DNA of 64,000 bases. Source: an uncultured Chitinophaga sp. (lineage in GTDB: Bacteria; Bacteroidota; Bacteroidia; Cytophagales; Cyclobacteriaceae). The stretch spans positions 558,001 to 622,000 of the forward strand of contig CABHOK010000014.1 of the NCBI GenBank assembly GCA_902168205.1. The letters run 5' to 3'. Positions within the stretch are counted from its first letter, which is position 1, and each line of letters starts with the position of its first letter. Shown one piece after another: positions 15,988 through 24,175 of the stretch. The notes beneath the pieces were generated by a model. The model worked only from the letters and a program-made list of their open reading frames with translations. It did not search any database and was not told the origin of the DNA. Made by a program: the position numbers and the translations under genes.

Positions 15988-17223
15988 TCAGACAGCGTTA
16001 CGTTCTGAAATTTTTCTGGCTGCTATATACGATGTTGTCCACGCTGCCTGAAAGTTATAGCCTCCGGTTTCTCCATCAATATTTAAAACCTCTCCTGCAA
16101 AGAAGAGGTTTTTTATTTTCTTACTCTCCATAGTTTCCAGGTCTACATCACCGAGTGCTACACCACCACACGTAACAAACTCTTCCTTAAAAGTTGTTTT
16201 ACCTTTTATCTGAAACGAAGAGCGAATGAGACCTTCAATTAATTTATTGATGTTCTTTTGAGGAAGCTCGGCCCATATTTTCTGTTCATCAATTTCTGCA
16301 AGTGAACATAGCAGTTGCCACAGGCGGATGGGAAGTGCAAACAACGGATTATTATATACTTTCTGCTTGCCGTGCTTTGCTTTATGATTGATAAGCTCTT
16401 CGCGAAGTATATCTTCTTTTGCATTGCCGATCCAGCTTACAAGTGCAGTAAATTGATAGTTGATCTGGTGTAGATACGCTGCCGCCCATGCCGATAATTT
16501 TATAACGGCAGGTCCGCTTAATCCCCAATGTGTAATGAGCACCGGGCCTGACTGTGAGAATTTGGTGGAAGCAATCTTTACTTCTGCATTGGGCACTGCT
16601 ATACCCATGAGTTCTTTAAATTGTTTCTGCGAATCGTTGAATGTGAAGAGCGAGGGTATAGGAGGAATAACCTGATGTCCGAGGTTTTGTATCCATTGAT
16701 AAAATTGCAGATTCGGATTCCCTCCGGTGGCCAGCAAAACTTTTTTAGCTATATATACTTTGCCCGAAATGCATTGTATGTGCAGGTGACCTTGTTGTTG
16801 TGTTATACCGGATACGGCTGTATCAAGCTCTATTTTTATTTTGTGTTTTATAGCTTCGTTCAGAAAGCAGTCGATTATAGTTTGAGAGCTGTCGGTGATG
16901 GGAAACATTCTTCCATCGTCTTCAGCTTTCAACGTAATACGTTTCGATGCAAACCACTCGACTACATCTTGTGCCTGGTATTTTTTGAATAAACTCTTTA
17001 GTGGTTTTTCTCCGCGAGGATAATGTTTCGCCAATTGTGTGGCATCAAAGCAATGTTGGGTAACATTACAGCGGCCTCCTCCGGATACTTTTACTTTGGA
17101 GAGAAGCTTGTTTGATTTTTCAAGAATGAGAACGGAGAGTTCCGGATTTAACTCTGCTGATTGAATAGCGCCATAAAATCCTGCTGCACCTCCACCAATT
17201 ACAATCAGATCGAATGAATTCAT
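15988..17223 (-). CDS. BaiN/RdsA-like (HI0933 family) NAD(P)/FAD-dependent oxidoreductase
   Basis: Flavoprotein of 411 residues in the HI0933/YhiN family. The N-terminal dinucleotide-binding motif is VIGGGAAGFYGAIQSAE. The family-specific KVSGGGRCNVTQ and the C-terminal FAD-binding LFFAGEVLNIDGETGGYNFQAAWTTSY are intact. The biological reaction of most members is unknown; BaiN is linked to bile-acid dehydroxylation in gut bacteria, which does not fit here. It is convergent with the redoxin gene, the two stops being 4 bases apart. No operon partner is evident on its strand. Confidence 0.87.
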   Translation of the reverse strand: MNSFDLIVIGGGAAGFYGAIQSAELNPELSVLILEKSNKLLSKVKVSGGGRCNVTQHCFDATQLAKHYPRGEKPLKSLFKKYQAQDVVEWFASKRITLKAEDDGRMFPITDSSQTIIDCFLNEAIKHKIKIELDTAVSGITQQQGHLHIQCISGKVYIAKKVLLATGGNPNLQFYQWIQNLGHQVIPPIPSLFTFNDSQKQFKELMGIAVPNAEVKIASTKFSQSGPVLITHWGLSGPAVIKLSAWAAAYLHQINYQFTALVSWIGNAKEDILREELINHKAKHGKQKVYNNPLFALPIRLWQLLCSLAEIDEQKIWAELPQKNINKLIEGLIRSSFQIKGKTTFKEEFVTCGGVALGDVDLETMESKKIKNLFFAGEVLNIDGETGGYNFQAAWTTSYIAARKISERNAV

Positions 17224-17302
17224 CTTCCAAATCTAATGTATACCGGCAAACTGTACCAACAGGATTTTTAAGACAGCATAGATGTTACCGTTAACTTGCA
17301 GA

Positions 17303-17737
17303 CTATGGATGGCGGTAAAATGATTTACTTATAATGCGCCATCCTTCTGAGAACTTGTGCAGAACAAGGTAATCGGTAAAAGTTCGTTTCCCCTCACGGT
17401 AAAGATCAAGTTTAACCGTAGCCGCCGTTCCGGTTATATCGACATTGATAAATTTACCTTCGGCCTTTGGTACAGGAGCACTGTTTTCACTTTTTCTTTT
17501 TTCAATAGCAGCGATCCATTCTTCTATCGGATACGGCTTAACATCATTCTCGATTACACGAAGCATGGTAAAGCTTGGATGGAATCCCTTGCGAATGGCA
17601 TCCGTGCTTCCTCCGTTTTGAATGCCATCGATATACGCAGACGTGATTACCTGTTTGATAGCAGCTTCATCGGATTGTGCATGAAGTGAAAAACTGAAGA
17701 GTGCAAGCATGCACAACAGCATGGTTCTGGTTTTCAT
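17303..17737 (-). CDS. Exported NTF2-like (lumazine-binding type) protein
   Basis: Protein of 144 residues with a signal peptide (1-20, ending SLHAQS), followed by one SnoaL/NTF2-like cone fold: an N-terminal helix with AAIKQVITSAYIDGIQNGG, then strands including TGTAATVKLDLYREGKRTFTDYLVLHKFSEGWRIISK. This matches the putative lumazine-binding subgroup common in Bacteroidota, whose function is unknown. It stands alone on its strand, with 79 bases to the gene downstream and about 260 upstream. Confidence 0.75.
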   Translation of the reverse strand: MKTRTMLLCMLALFSFSLHAQSDEAAIKQVITSAYIDGIQNGGSTDAIRKGFHPSFTMLRVIENDVKPYPIEEWIAAIEKRKSENSAPVPKAEGKFINVDITGTAATVKLDLYREGKRTFTDYLVLHKFSEGWRIISKSFYRHP

Positions 17738-17998
17738 AGTAATGTTTGAAGTTTTGATCTTACTATATACCTATAGATCGGTATACAGGTTGCTTCTTCC
17801 GGATGAAAGATGCTCTGGTATATATCAATAGCAATTGATTCGGGATGAAGGGCACCCTCCCTCACTCCGGGCAGTGAGCCCGGTGCGAGAGGGGAAACAT
17901 TCTTTAGATTAAAGTGCCAACTCTTTCCGCGTGCAGGATAGAATGTTAGGCAGAGGGGTCTTTATATTCAACACGCTAATAAATCAAGAGGAATAAAA
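17738..17998. other. Intergenic region with GC-rich hairpin
   Basis: This 261-base gap carries no credible gene. Its main content is the GC-rich inverted repeat at 17855-17894, plus the promoter region of the NTF2-like gene and the 3' end of the receiver-like gene. Confidence 0.5.
17855..17894. repeat. GC-rich REP-like inverted repeat
   Basis: An imperfect palindrome with core CCGGGC-AGTGA-GCCCGG (17867-17883), extended by CTC/GAG and CCCTC/AGGGG flanks. It is much richer in G+C than its AT-rich surroundings. It is not followed by a T-run, so it is more likely a dispersed REP-type element than a terminator. Confidence 0.45.
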
Positions 17999-18436
17999 TC
18001 AGTTGAGTCGAGTATTTGAGAGCAGATCATTCCAATCTTTATCTGCTTCCGGTTTTACGTTCTCCTGTACAATCTCAGCTAACCGGTTATCAACATCACC
18101 TGAAACGAGCATGGCAGCAACGCCCAGTGCATTGCCGAGGTGTTGTGTCTTTTCATCAACTTCATCGGCTAAAAATATAACCGGCGTATTACGGTTTACG
18201 GAATGTGTTCGAATAGAGCGAACGAGTTCAAAGCCTGTGACCACAGGCAGGTCAGTGCCGCAGATTATCAGATCGAAATGTTCGATTCGCGAGGTTAGGA
18301 GCCCATCCAAACCAGACTCGGTGTGAAGCACAACGGGATTACATCCGCTAAGCACTGACTTAATTTGTACAACGGTTTCTTTCTGCCTGTGAACCACAAG
18401 TATCTTCATTACTTGAAATGTCGCCGTGTTAAACAT
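17999..18436 (-). CDS. Degenerate response-regulator receiver protein (pseudo-receiver)
   Basis: Stand-alone protein of 145 residues with the shape of a CheY-like receiver (MKILVVHRQKE, FDLIICGTDLPVVTGFELVRSI, TPVIFLADEVDE). The key chemistry is missing: the acidic pair after strand 1 is replaced by His16-Arg17-Gln18, the phospho-acceptor position (four before Pro64) is Gly60, and the lysine expected after strand 5 is absent (MLVSGD). It therefore probably cannot be phosphorylated the usual way and may act by protein contact. A second ATG at residue 10 is an alternative start. It lies 202 bases downstream of the LuxR-type regulator on the same strand. Confidence 0.75.
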   Translation of the reverse strand: MFNTATFQVMKILVVHRQKETVVQIKSVLSGCNPVVLHTESGLDGLLTSRIEHFDLIICGTDLPVVTGFELVRSIRTHSVNRNTPVIFLADEVDEKTQHLGNALGVAAMLVSGDVDNRLAEIVQENVKPEADKDWNDLLSNTRLN

Positions 18437-18638
18437 CTAATTCCCTAAACCTTTTAGGAAAGTTCGCTATTCGCGTGCACTTCAGATTGGGGTAGAGCTT
18501 CGGAAAGAAATTATGTGTTTAAACGAATCGCACGGAATACGCTGAAACTGAAGAGAATAAAAAAACATACCCAACCGGTCGGGGGTAAAAAACTACTATG
18601 AAAATAGTACAATTATACTAGTGAGGGTTTGAGGAAAA

Positions 18639-19289
18639 TCAGGAGACGATGCCCGCTTCGTAGGCATATTTCACCAATCCAACGGTGTTATTGACCCCAA
18701 TTTTCTCCATGATGTTAACCCGATGATTGCGAACCGTGTTTTCACTCAGCGATAATTTCTGGCCAATTTCACGGATTGTAAGTTCGCGGCATATCAGTAC
18801 CAGAATTTCTTTTTCGCGGTCGGTAATCTCAGCGTGTTTGAAATGTGGGCGTTGTCCTGCTTTTTTTTCGGTTATGTTTTTGCGAAGTACAGAGGCAACC
18901 AGGTCGTTGTGGTAAAAATCTTTTTCTGCAACCGAGTAAATCGCCTTTTCAAGTTCGTTGGGCTCAGTGTTCTTCAGCAGAAAAGCATGAACACCCATCT
19001 CCATCATGTGCAGTATATACTTGTGGCTATCGTGCATGGTGAGGATGATGATCTTTACTTCCGGATGTTTTTTAATGATCTGTTCACAGGTTTCTGCGCC
19101 ATCCATTACCGGCATCTGTAAATCTACAATAGCAACATCGGGCGTGTCGTATTTGATCAGGTTCAACAGATCTTTTCCGTTCTCGGCATCCTTTACTTCC
19201 TCCACACGTTCGAAGCTGCCCAACAGATTTACCATAGCCTTACGAAAAAGCGTGTGGTCGTCAGCTATATATACTTTAAACTTTCTCAT
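18639..19289 (-). CDS. LuxR/NarL-family response regulator
   Basis: DNA-binding response regulator of about 216 residues. The receiver has the acidic pair in YIADDHTLF, phospho-acceptor Asp56 (VDLQMPVMDG) and the conserved Lys in FLLKNTEP. The C-terminal LuxR helix-turn-helix reads REKEILVLICRELT, IGQKLSLSENTVRNHRVNIM. The ATG at 19289 is preferred over a TTG three codons upstream. The start overlaps the end of the kinase gene by 14 bases, so the pair is translationally coupled and forms one two-component system. Confidence 0.92.
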   Translation of the reverse strand: MRKFKVYIADDHTLFRKAMVNLLGSFERVEEVKDAENGKDLLNLIKYDTPDVAIVDLQMPVMDGAETCEQIIKKHPEVKIIILTMHDSHKYILHMMEMGVHAFLLKNTEPNELEKAIYSVAEKDFYHNDLVASVLRKNITEKKAGQRPHFKHAEITDREKEILVLICRELTIREIGQKLSLSENTVRNHRVNIMEKIGVNNTVGLVKYAYEAGIVS

Positions 19290-20073
19290 AAGGTACAACG
19301 AGGGTTATCTTGCTTCCTATCGCTCGCTCTTTGTCAAAAAATACAGTGGCCCCTAAAACACGGGCACGGTTCTCAATGTTAAATAAACCCAATCCTCTTC
19401 CACTCTGCGCAGAGTTTTTTATAGCATCCGGATCATATCCTATACCATCGTCTTCTACACAAACCGAGAGTGAATCATCGCCTGTAAGTGTTACCTGGAT
19501 GAGCGATGCTTTAGCGTGCTTCATAGCATTGTTCAGGAGTTCCTGTACGATACGGAAAAGCATGAGTTCTCTACTTTTCTCGAAGCTACGAACTTCTCCC
19601 TGTTCAACGCAATGAATCGGTAAAAGAGAAGTTTCGTGAAAACGTTCGCACAGTTCTTTTACTGCCGGAGCAAAACCAAACTTTTCCAGGGTAGAAGGCA
19701 TAAGTTCGCGGCTGATGGAACGCACCGATGAAATAGTATCATCAAGCATTTGCTTGGGCTGATCAAGACTATCGGGGTTAGGCAACTGTCTGGCTACTGT
19801 AATTATACCCACACGGATCGTAGAGAGCATCGCTCCTATGCTATCGTGCAGTTCTCCAGCCAGCCTTCTGCGCTCTTGCTCCTGCGACTCGAGTGCCGAT
19901 TCCATCATCTTCTGCTGGTATATAAGTTCGAGTTGCTGACGCTTGAATTGCTCCTGGATCATCTTCTTCTGGTAAAATACCATGAAGAGAATGATGGCAA
20001 TAGCAAGCAATAGCATACCTACGGTACCGAGGGTGATGAGGAGGGCGATTTGATATTCCGAAGGTCCTGCCAT
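19276..20073 (-). CDS. NarX/DesK-type sensor histidine kinase (HisKA_3)
   Basis: Short membrane-anchored kinase of 265 residues. One transmembrane segment (about 9-33) is followed by a coiled coil, then the HisKA_3 dimerisation helix with His76 (GELHDSIGAMLSTIR), and an HATPase_c domain with the N-box region LLNNAMKHAKA, DDGIGYDPD and GRGLGLFNIENRARVLGA. There is no sizeable sensor domain, so sensing may come from the membrane protein encoded just upstream, whose gene overlaps this start by 55 bases. The overlapping LuxR regulator downstream is the cognate output. Confidence 0.9.
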   Translation of the reverse strand: MAGPSEYQIALLITLGTVGMLLLAIAIILFMVFYQKKMIQEQFKRQQLELIYQQKMMESALESQEQERRRLAGELHDSIGAMLSTIRVGIITVARQLPNPDSLDQPKQMLDDTISSVRSISRELMPSTLEKFGFAPAVKELCERFHETSLLPIHCVEQGEVRSFEKSRELMLFRIVQELLNNAMKHAKASLIQVTLTGDDSLSVCVEDDGIGYDPDAIKNSAQSGRGLGLFNIENRARVLGATVFFDKERAIGSKITLVVPYEKV

Positions 20074-20693
20074 AAGCCTATCATCACAACCATATGTTGG
20101 ATGATGTACATGATAATTTGAAATGTACCGTAAAACAAGAAATCATTATGCAAAACTTCAACTAAATAGGTAGTAAAAACAGAAAGAAAAAGTGTTCCGG
20201 CATTAAAAATTAATATAGACGTACAAAACCAGAACATGGGCAGGCGATGCAACTGCTGCGCGGGCAGATCAATAAGCAGCCTGTAGAAGTAAAGTATACT
20301 GAAGAACAGAAAGATAATGGCGCTGCCGATCTGGTTATAGGAGTTGATATCTTTCTTCTGAACAAAGAGCAGATTGCAGATGGCCGCGAGTGAAAACAAC
20401 ACACAGAGCCATGTTATCATCGTTTTGTATTTGTTCTTCAACGACAGGTTGAACAAAACACAGGTGATGATGAATATTAAAATGAATGAGATGTGACTGG
20501 GTATGTTAACATCCTTTCCCCGTAAGGGCAGAAAGTATACAGCGAAATCGCCTAACATACTCAGTAGAAAAGCCAACCCTATCAGCTTGACTTCTATTTG
20601 TCGCTTGTCAAAAAAGATGAACGACAGAATAACGATCAGGGCCGACAGGGTTGTTTGAGTTTTAAACAACAACAGAAATGACTCTAGGGTCAT
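20019..20693 (-). CDS. Polytopic membrane protein upstream of the sensor kinase
   Basis: About 224 residues, with six or seven hydrophobic helices (TTLSALIVILSFIFF, LIGLAFLLSMLGDFAVYF, ISFILIFIITCVLF, MITWLCVLFSLAAICNLL, IGSAIIFLFFSILYFY, MFWFCTSILIFNAGTLFL, FQIIMYIIQHMVVMIGLW). I do not recognise a named family. The ATG at 20693 is chosen over a TTG four codons earlier. Its 3' end overlaps the kinase start by 55 bases in another frame, implying coupled expression. An integral-membrane sensor working with the nearly sensor-less kinase is a reasonable inference, unproven. Confidence 0.75.
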   Translation of the reverse strand: MTLESFLLLFKTQTTLSALIVILSFIFFDKRQIEVKLIGLAFLLSMLGDFAVYFLPLRGKDVNIPSHISFILIFIITCVLFNLSLKNKYKTMITWLCVLFSLAAICNLLFVQKKDINSYNQIGSAIIFLFFSILYFYRLLIDLPAQQLHRLPMFWFCTSILIFNAGTLFLSVFTTYLVEVLHNDFLFYGTFQIIMYIIQHMVVMIGLWQDLRNIKSPSSSPSVP

Positions 20694-20716
20694 AGCAGTT
20701 ATCAATGATTAAAATT

Positions 20717-21109
20717 TTATTTAGGGCAATAAGGCGGGCACAATGCTCCGTCATCGTACGACATGTCTTTTGTTAGCGCCTGCGCACTTGTCGTTGTTGC
20801 TGCAGCGGTGGCTTTGTTGGCATCGTCTGATGTCCAAATGAGTGTACCATCTTCGGTGGTTGGTACCATTACCAACTGGATTGTTTCTTTTCCATCGAAG
20901 TTAGGGTTGGGTTGATAGGTGAGGAAGAAAGTGATACCTGTACTTCCGTCTTCTGCGAGCATTTTTAAAATAGCATCGCGACCAAAGAAGACAGACTTGG
21001 TGTCAACATTCGGATCCTTTCGGAAGTGTTTGTCGAAATTCTTGATCCACTTTTCCGCATTACTTTTGGAAGTCCGTTTTCCAACATTAGGCTTAAAATC
21101 CTTTGCCAT
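20717..21109 (-). CDS. Hypothetical protein with C-terminal CPPYCPK
   Basis: I do not recognise this protein. It has 130 residues and no signal or membrane segment. The N-terminal half is basic and helical (KSNAEKWIKNFDKHFRKDP), the middle is beta-like (TGITFFLTYQPNPNFDGKETIQLVMVP), followed by an Ala/Thr-rich stretch, and the end carries two cysteines in CPPYCPK. The start is an ATG at 21109. It ends 24 bases before the 7TM-like gene and could be the first gene of the signalling operon. A product secreted or processed through its Cys-Pro tail is possible but speculative. Confidence 0.6.
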   Translation of the reverse strand: MAKDFKPNVGKRTSKSNAEKWIKNFDKHFRKDPNVDTKSVFFGRDAILKMLAEDGSTGITFFLTYQPNPNFDGKETIQLVMVPTTEDGTLIWTSDDANKATAAATTTSAQALTKDMSYDDGALCPPYCPK

Positions 21110-21169
21110 AGGTAAAAAGGTTATGGTTAAACATAGCCGAAAAGTATTGAAAAAAATTATATCAAATTT

Positions 21170-21197
21170 TTTGGAGCCTGTTTGAAACCTATCTTTG
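21170..21197 (+). promoter_or_regulatory. Bacteroidota-type promoter for the Cys/Met PLP enzyme gene
   Basis: TATCTTTG at 21190-21197 matches the -7 consensus TAnnTTTG. TTTG at 21170-21173 is a possible -33 box, with a 16-base spacer slightly shorter than usual. The leader to the ATG at 21259 is about 55 bases and contains the palindrome TGACGTCA (21246-21253). Confidence 0.45.
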
Positions 21198-21258
21198 ATA
21201 CCGTGCGATTGAACACGGTCGCTATAAATATCAGGTCTATTTTACTGACGTCACTTCT

Positions 21259-22398
21259 ATGAAACACACCAGTCATTCTAAATTAACACTCAGTGTACAT
21301 GCCGGCTCACCCGGTGACAATGTCTATAAAGGTATGGTTACTCCGGTTTATCCTTCATCTGCTTACGACTATGAAGATATGCCGGCAACACTATATCCGC
21401 GTTACTTCAACACACCCAACCAGAAAGCTGTTGTGGAAAAGATAGCGGCTCTTGAAAATGCTGAAGATGGCGTTGTGTTCAGCTCCGGCATGTCAGCCAT
21501 CATGACGTCCCTGCTGGCTGTGTTACAACGGGGTGACCATGCGGTGTTTCAAAGCGATCTCTACGGAGGCACTCACTACGCTATTGTTACCGAGTTTCCA
21601 CACTACGGTATAGATTATACATTGGTAGATGCCAGTATACCTGAGAACTTTGAGAAAGCGATCCGACCCGAGACGAAAGTAATTTTTATCGAAACACCTT
21701 CTAATCCAACGCTCAAAATTACTGACATAAAAGCTGTGGCAGAAATAGCGAAGCGTCACAATATTGTTACCATCATCGACAATACATTTGCTTCACCGGT
21801 AAATCAAAATCCCATCGATCTGGGCATCGACATAGTTACACACAGTGGTACGAAATATATAGGCGGGCATAGTGATATCTGTTGTGGTGTAGCAGTAACA
21901 TCGAAAAAATATGTTGAGAAGATCCTGAAGAAGGCAATCAATACCGGTGGTGCACTGGATGCCCACACATGCTGGCTTGTGGAGCGAAGTTTAAAGACGA
22001 TTGTGTTGCGTGTCCGCCAGCAGAATTATAACGCACTGGCAATCGCAGAATATTTAAAAACAGATTCGCGCATTGGTAAAGTATACTATCCCGGACTCAC
22101 GGACCATCCCGGTCACGCGCTCGCGAAAGCCCAGATGCCCGGCGGCTTTGGCGGTATGCTTTCGTTCGAGGTAAAGAACAACGCAACTGAATTTACACAT
22201 AAACTAAAACTGATTAAGCGAGCTGTTAGTCTCGGGGGTGTTGAGTCTACTATTACGAGCCCGGTAAAAACATCGCATGCTAAAGTAAGCGCTGCTGATC
22301 GTGCCGCCATGGGGGTAACGGATAACCTGCTGCGCTTTTCAGTAGGTATAGAAGATACCCAGGACCTGATCAATGATATAAAACAGGCGCTCGCTTAA
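21259..22398 (+). CDS. Cystathionine gamma-synthase / gamma-lyase family PLP enzyme
   Basis: Fold-type I PLP enzyme of Cys/Met metabolism, 379 residues. Family motifs include YPRYFNTPNQKAVVEKIAALE, SSGMSAIMTSLLAVLQRGDH, ETPSNPTLKI and THSGTKYIGGHSDICCGV, with PLP-lysine K199. The C-terminal LRFSVGIEDTQDLINDIKQAL is typical. Members make or split cystathionine or cleave methionine, and sequence alone does not separate these; gamma-synthase and gamma-lyase are equally plausible. The following GNAT gene starts 31 bases later on the same strand and may be co-transcribed. A -7 element and a palindrome are visible in the leader. Confidence 0.88.
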   Translation: MKHTSHSKLTLSVHAGSPGDNVYKGMVTPVYPSSAYDYEDMPATLYPRYFNTPNQKAVVEKIAALENAEDGVVFSSGMSAIMTSLLAVLQRGDHAVFQSDLYGGTHYAIVTEFPHYGIDYTLVDASIPENFEKAIRPETKVIFIETPSNPTLKITDIKAVAEIAKRHNIVTIIDNTFASPVNQNPIDLGIDIVTHSGTKYIGGHSDICCGVAVTSKKYVEKILKKAINTGGALDAHTCWLVERSLKTIVLRVRQQNYNALAIAEYLKTDSRIGKVYYPGLTDHPGHALAKAQMPGGFGGMLSFEVKNNATEFTHKLKLIKRAVSLGGVESTITSPVKTSHAKVSAADRAAMGVTDNLLRFSVGIEDTQDLINDIKQALA

Positions 22399-22428
22399 AT
22401 TAATTTTCTATTCAGCATTCTTAAAGTA

Positions 22429-22878
22429 ATGATAACAATACGAAAGGCAACCCTTGCCGATATATCTTTTCTGGTAGACTTTCAGCAGAAGCTGGCCCAG
22501 GAAACCGAAAATGTTACGCTGGATACCGTTGTACTTCACAAAGGAATGCAGGCCTTGTTTGACGATCCGTCAAAAGGATTTTATAATGTAGTGGAAGACA
22601 ACGGTACGGTTATTGGCTGCCACATGATAACGTACGAGTGGAGCGACTGGCGTAATGGCCTTGTATGGTGGCTGCAATCAGTTTATGTTATTGAAAGCTA
22701 TCGCAAGCAAGGTATATTTAAACTGATGTACGAAAATATAGTGAACATCATTCAGAAAGATCCTTCGCTGATCGGACTGCGGCTGTATGTTGACAAGAGC
22801 AACGCCCGCGCAATGAAAGTATACGAATCCATTGGCATGAATGGTGAACACTACACCGTTTATGAATGGATGAAGTAA
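22429..22878 (+). CDS. GNAT family N-acetyltransferase
   Basis: Single GNAT domain of 149 residues. The start ITIRKATLADISFLVDFQ is the usual first strand and helix, WWLQSVYVIESYRKQGIFKLMYENI contains the acetyl-CoA-binding R/QxxGxG/A-like motif (RKQGIF), and LRLYVDKSNARAMKVYESIGM is the conserved C-terminal part. The substrate cannot be told. It lies 31 bases after the PLP enzyme gene and converges with the lipoprotein gene, the stops being 7 bases apart. Confidence 0.85.
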   Translation: MITIRKATLADISFLVDFQQKLAQETENVTLDTVVLHKGMQALFDDPSKGFYNVVEDNGTVIGCHMITYEWSDWRNGLVWWLQSVYVIESYRKQGIFKLMYENIVNIIQKDPSLIGLRLYVDKSNARAMKVYESIGMNGEHYTVYEWMK

Positions 22879-22885
22879 CGCTACG

Positions 22886-24019
22886 TTAAGGAGTATATTT
22901 CCGAATTAAAAATTCTTTCCACGTAGTGTAGGCCTTGCGTGGTATACCTTTTTCATCAACAATGCCGGTGTCGCGCCAGTTTGTTTTGGCATTAGCTGAT
23001 GAACCCATTTCTTCCGAGAGCTTGTCGTAATCACGAACGGCAAAGTTGATTACGAATACGGCTTTTCTTTTCAGACAGGCTGTAAGCAGGTCGCGTATAT
23101 ACTTTTCTTGTTTATCGGCATCGGCTTCTATTGTTACTCGCCCTGCTCCTGTGTTAATCGAAAAGGACTGTGCTGCATATCCTGTTTCAGCAATAGCCAA
23201 CGGTTTTTCACTGATGTTAAAGAGATCATCGAATGTATTGACAGGATAAGGATTACCGAGCAGCGAGGTCAGGCAAGGATAAAACGAGAGCGAGTATAGA
23301 TCAGAATATTCCAATAGTTGTAAAGCGGCAAGCCGTTGCTGTACATAATCATTGTTGCTGATGAGACCTTTCAGTAAGTGTGCTCCGGATATAGAACAAA
23401 AAACCATTAGCTTCGGATACTTCTTTTTCAGTTCGGTATAGATATACTGGTGGAACTCTACATAGCTACTCCATATAGTGGGCTTCTTTACGTAGAGTAA
23501 ATTTGCCTCCATCGCCATGTTAAAGTAATCAGGATTGAAGAAGTCGATGATGCGTGAGCAATAATTCAGGTAAGCCGTTTTTACTTCATCGCTGTTGAAA
23601 GTATAAGAGTCCCACGGTGCGGGTAGCGGTAAATTTTCATCGGCAGTGCGGTAAGACGCCAGGCCGTTGTGTAAAGAATTGAAAGGGTTAACCGATATAT
23701 AGATCTTCTGTGATGCGGTTGTCTGGTTCTTGCGAAACGTCCAATCGTTGATAATCTCATCATTGAAATTTTCGCCTGCCAGTGCTTCAACCCAGGGTAC
23801 ACCGTTATCAAACTGATGACTGATGATGTCGGCATTTTCACGAAGCGTGCGGTACGTATAGGCTGCAGCATCGACTGACGATTCGTATGGAACAGGCGTG
23901 AAGCCCATGTAATAACTGCGGGTTTGTTCCTGGTCTTCTTCATCGCAGGCCAGAAGTATAGCAGCTATCGAGATAAAAATCGCAATGGCCCTCGTCCGCA
24001 TAGTTCTTCGTTTTTCCAT
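22886..24019 (-). CDS. Lipoprotein with probable glycoside-hydrolase TIM barrel
   Basis: Exported lipoprotein of 377 residues. The lipobox is LLAC within IAAILLACDEEDQ, and acidic residues right after the cysteine suggest surface display. The rest resembles a clan-A (beta/alpha)8 hydrolase, for example GH53-like: YYMGFTPVPYE at the start, NMAMEANLL as a candidate acid/base Glu, a YSLSFYPCL strand, and LAIAETGYAAQ as a candidate nucleophile Glu. The family assignment is by pattern, not by search, so a non-enzymatic relative is possible. An internal ATG at 24001 is an alternative start. It stands alone on its strand. Confidence 0.7.
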   Translation of the reverse strand: MEKRRTMRTRAIAIFISIAAILLACDEEDQEQTRSYYMGFTPVPYESSVDAAAYTYRTLRENADIISHQFDNGVPWVEALAGENFNDEIINDWTFRKNQTTASQKIYISVNPFNSLHNGLASYRTADENLPLPAPWDSYTFNSDEVKTAYLNYCSRIIDFFNPDYFNMAMEANLLYVKKPTIWSSYVEFHQYIYTELKKKYPKLMVFCSISGAHLLKGLISNNDYVQQRLAALQLLEYSDLYSLSFYPCLTSLLGNPYPVNTFDDLFNISEKPLAIAETGYAAQSFSINTGAGRVTIEADADKQEKYIRDLLTACLKRKAVFVINFAVRDYDKLSEEMGSSANAKTNWRDTGIVDEKGIPRKAYTTWKEFLIRKYTP

Positions 24020-24175
24020 CGTTCCGGTATTTTGACGGTATACAATTTAACAGTTATCAGCTAATGAACCATCACTACACAAAAACTTTACATATCACCG
24101 CTATTTCATAACTTCCAATATTCATCTGCTGACATACTATTGACACATGATGTGACATTTTTGTACGATAAAACA

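Noticed and set aside
21110-21258. SAM riboswitch upstream of the Cys/Met PLP enzyme gene
   Set aside because: The leader is only about 55 bases after the promoter element and lacks SAM-I or SAM-II conserved segments.
24120-24175. Promoter for tag at TGACATTTTTG
   Set aside because: The match to TAnnTTTG has a mismatch at the first base and the spacing to a -33 box is not right; left unassigned.
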